From Pseudomonadota bacterium (GTDB lineage: Bacteria; Pseudomonadota; Alphaproteobacteria; Sphingomonadales; Sphingomonadaceae): 5,455 nt of DNA. A program made the position numbers and the translations under genes. Positions 5,097 through 5,455 of this stretch are shown here, piece after piece (position 1 is the first letter of the stretch; each line of letters starts with the position of its first letter). The stretch lies in assembly GCA_023427285.1 (NCBI GenBank), contig JAEZBH010000076.1, forward strand, positions 1 to 5,455. The letters run 5' to 3'. The notes below the pieces were generated by a model. The model ran no database searches, was not told where the DNA came from, and saw nothing but the letters and a program-made list of their open reading frames with translations.

Positions 5097-5455
5097 TCAA
5101 GCAACGCGGCGGCGCTCGTACAGCCGCTGCCATGCGGCAACGAATCGGTCAATATCGGCATCCGTGGTGTTCCACCCAAGGCTCACGCGGATGGATTGGC
5201 TGGCCGCATCTTCCCCCAGCCCCATGGCGGACAGAACATGGCTGGCCTTGACCTTGCCGGACGAGCAGGCCGACCCGGCGGAAACCGCAATGCCTGCCAG
5301 ATCAAACGCCATCACCTGCGCTTCGGCGAGCACCCCCGGCATACGGACCGATGAGGTGGTCGGCAGGCGCTCTGCCTCCGGTGCGTTGATCTCGGCCCCC
5401 ATCTCGATGAGCGCTGCTTCCATGCGGTCGCGCAGCGCGCGCACACGGCTTTGCC
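5097..5455 (-). CDS. Second cysteine desulfurase (class V aminotransferase), C-terminal part, 5' end outside window
   Basis: The frame is open to the right edge, so only the last 118 residues are visible, roughly the final third of a protein of about 370-400 residues. It carries the desulfurase catalytic loop SAGSACSSGK with the canonical GSAC, followed by SHVLSAMGL, IRVSLGWNTTDADIDRFVAAW and a basic end RRRVA. These match the small C-terminal domain of NifS/IscS-type enzymes, although the PLP lysine region is not in view. The GTG at 5444 is internal, since in-frame coding (Gln-Ser-Arg) continues before it. It stops 12 bases before iscS on the same strand. Its loop (GSACSSGKVKASHVL) differs from that of its neighbour (GAACASSVGKTSYVL), so the two are diverged paralogues rather than a recent duplication. 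It might be specialised in another thiolation pathway. Confidence 0.87.
   Translation of the reverse strand, partial: QSRVRALRDRMEAALIEMGAEINAPEAERLPTTSSVRMPGVLAEAQVMAFDLAGIAVSAGSACSSGKVKASHVLSAMGLGEDAASQSIRVSLGWNTTDADIDRFVAAWQRLYERRRVA

Overview
The window looks like a piece of chromosome from a GC-rich alphaproteobacterium. The NAD kinase has the alphaproteobacterial form of the protein ([15 protein letters not shown] block, [17 protein letters not shown] end). The RhlE-type helicase has an RG-rich tail ending in a GFGDNPPAFFL peptide, which I recall from alphaproteobacterial homologues. A candidate promoter matches the rhizobial/alphaproteobacterial form (TTG...CTATAT). I cannot name the genus; Hyphomonadaceae or Caulobacterales would fit, but that is a guess. 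No mobile element, CRISPR array, tRNA or rRNA is visible.

Layout. Plus strand: the 3' part of nadK (3-659, 5' end outside the window), a 151-base intergenic region with an operator-like palindrome, a promoter and hairpins, then a 520-residue DEAD-box RNA helicase (811-2373). A strong bidirectional terminator (2396-2430) separates it from the convergent minus-strand genes. Minus strand, in transcription order from the right edge: the C-terminal part of a cysteine desulfurase (5455-5097), a complete IscS-type cysteine desulfurase (5084-3900), an adrenodoxin-type [2Fe-2S] ferredoxin (3850-3509) and a lipoprotein alpha/beta hydrolase (3395-2448).

How the genes work together. The two desulfurases (12-base gap) and the ferredoxin (49-base gap, strong Shine-Dalgarno) look like one iron-sulfur assembly operon: sulfur mobilised from cysteine, electrons from the ferredoxin. 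No iscU, iscA or hscBA lies between iscS and the ferredoxin gene, so this is either a reduced ISC operon or one that works with a SUF scaffold elsewhere. The esterase lies 113 bases downstream, behind an AT-rich promoter-like stretch and with no clear terminator before it, so read-through is possible. It resembles IroE/Fes-type siderophore hydrolases, which would give an iron-related theme, but its substrate is unknown.

The most unusual observations are a DDAD in place of DEAD in helicase motif II, an operator-like palindrome overlapping the helicase promoter, and the compact desulfurase-desulfurase-ferredoxin cluster. These are variations on known families. I see no clearly new system in this window.
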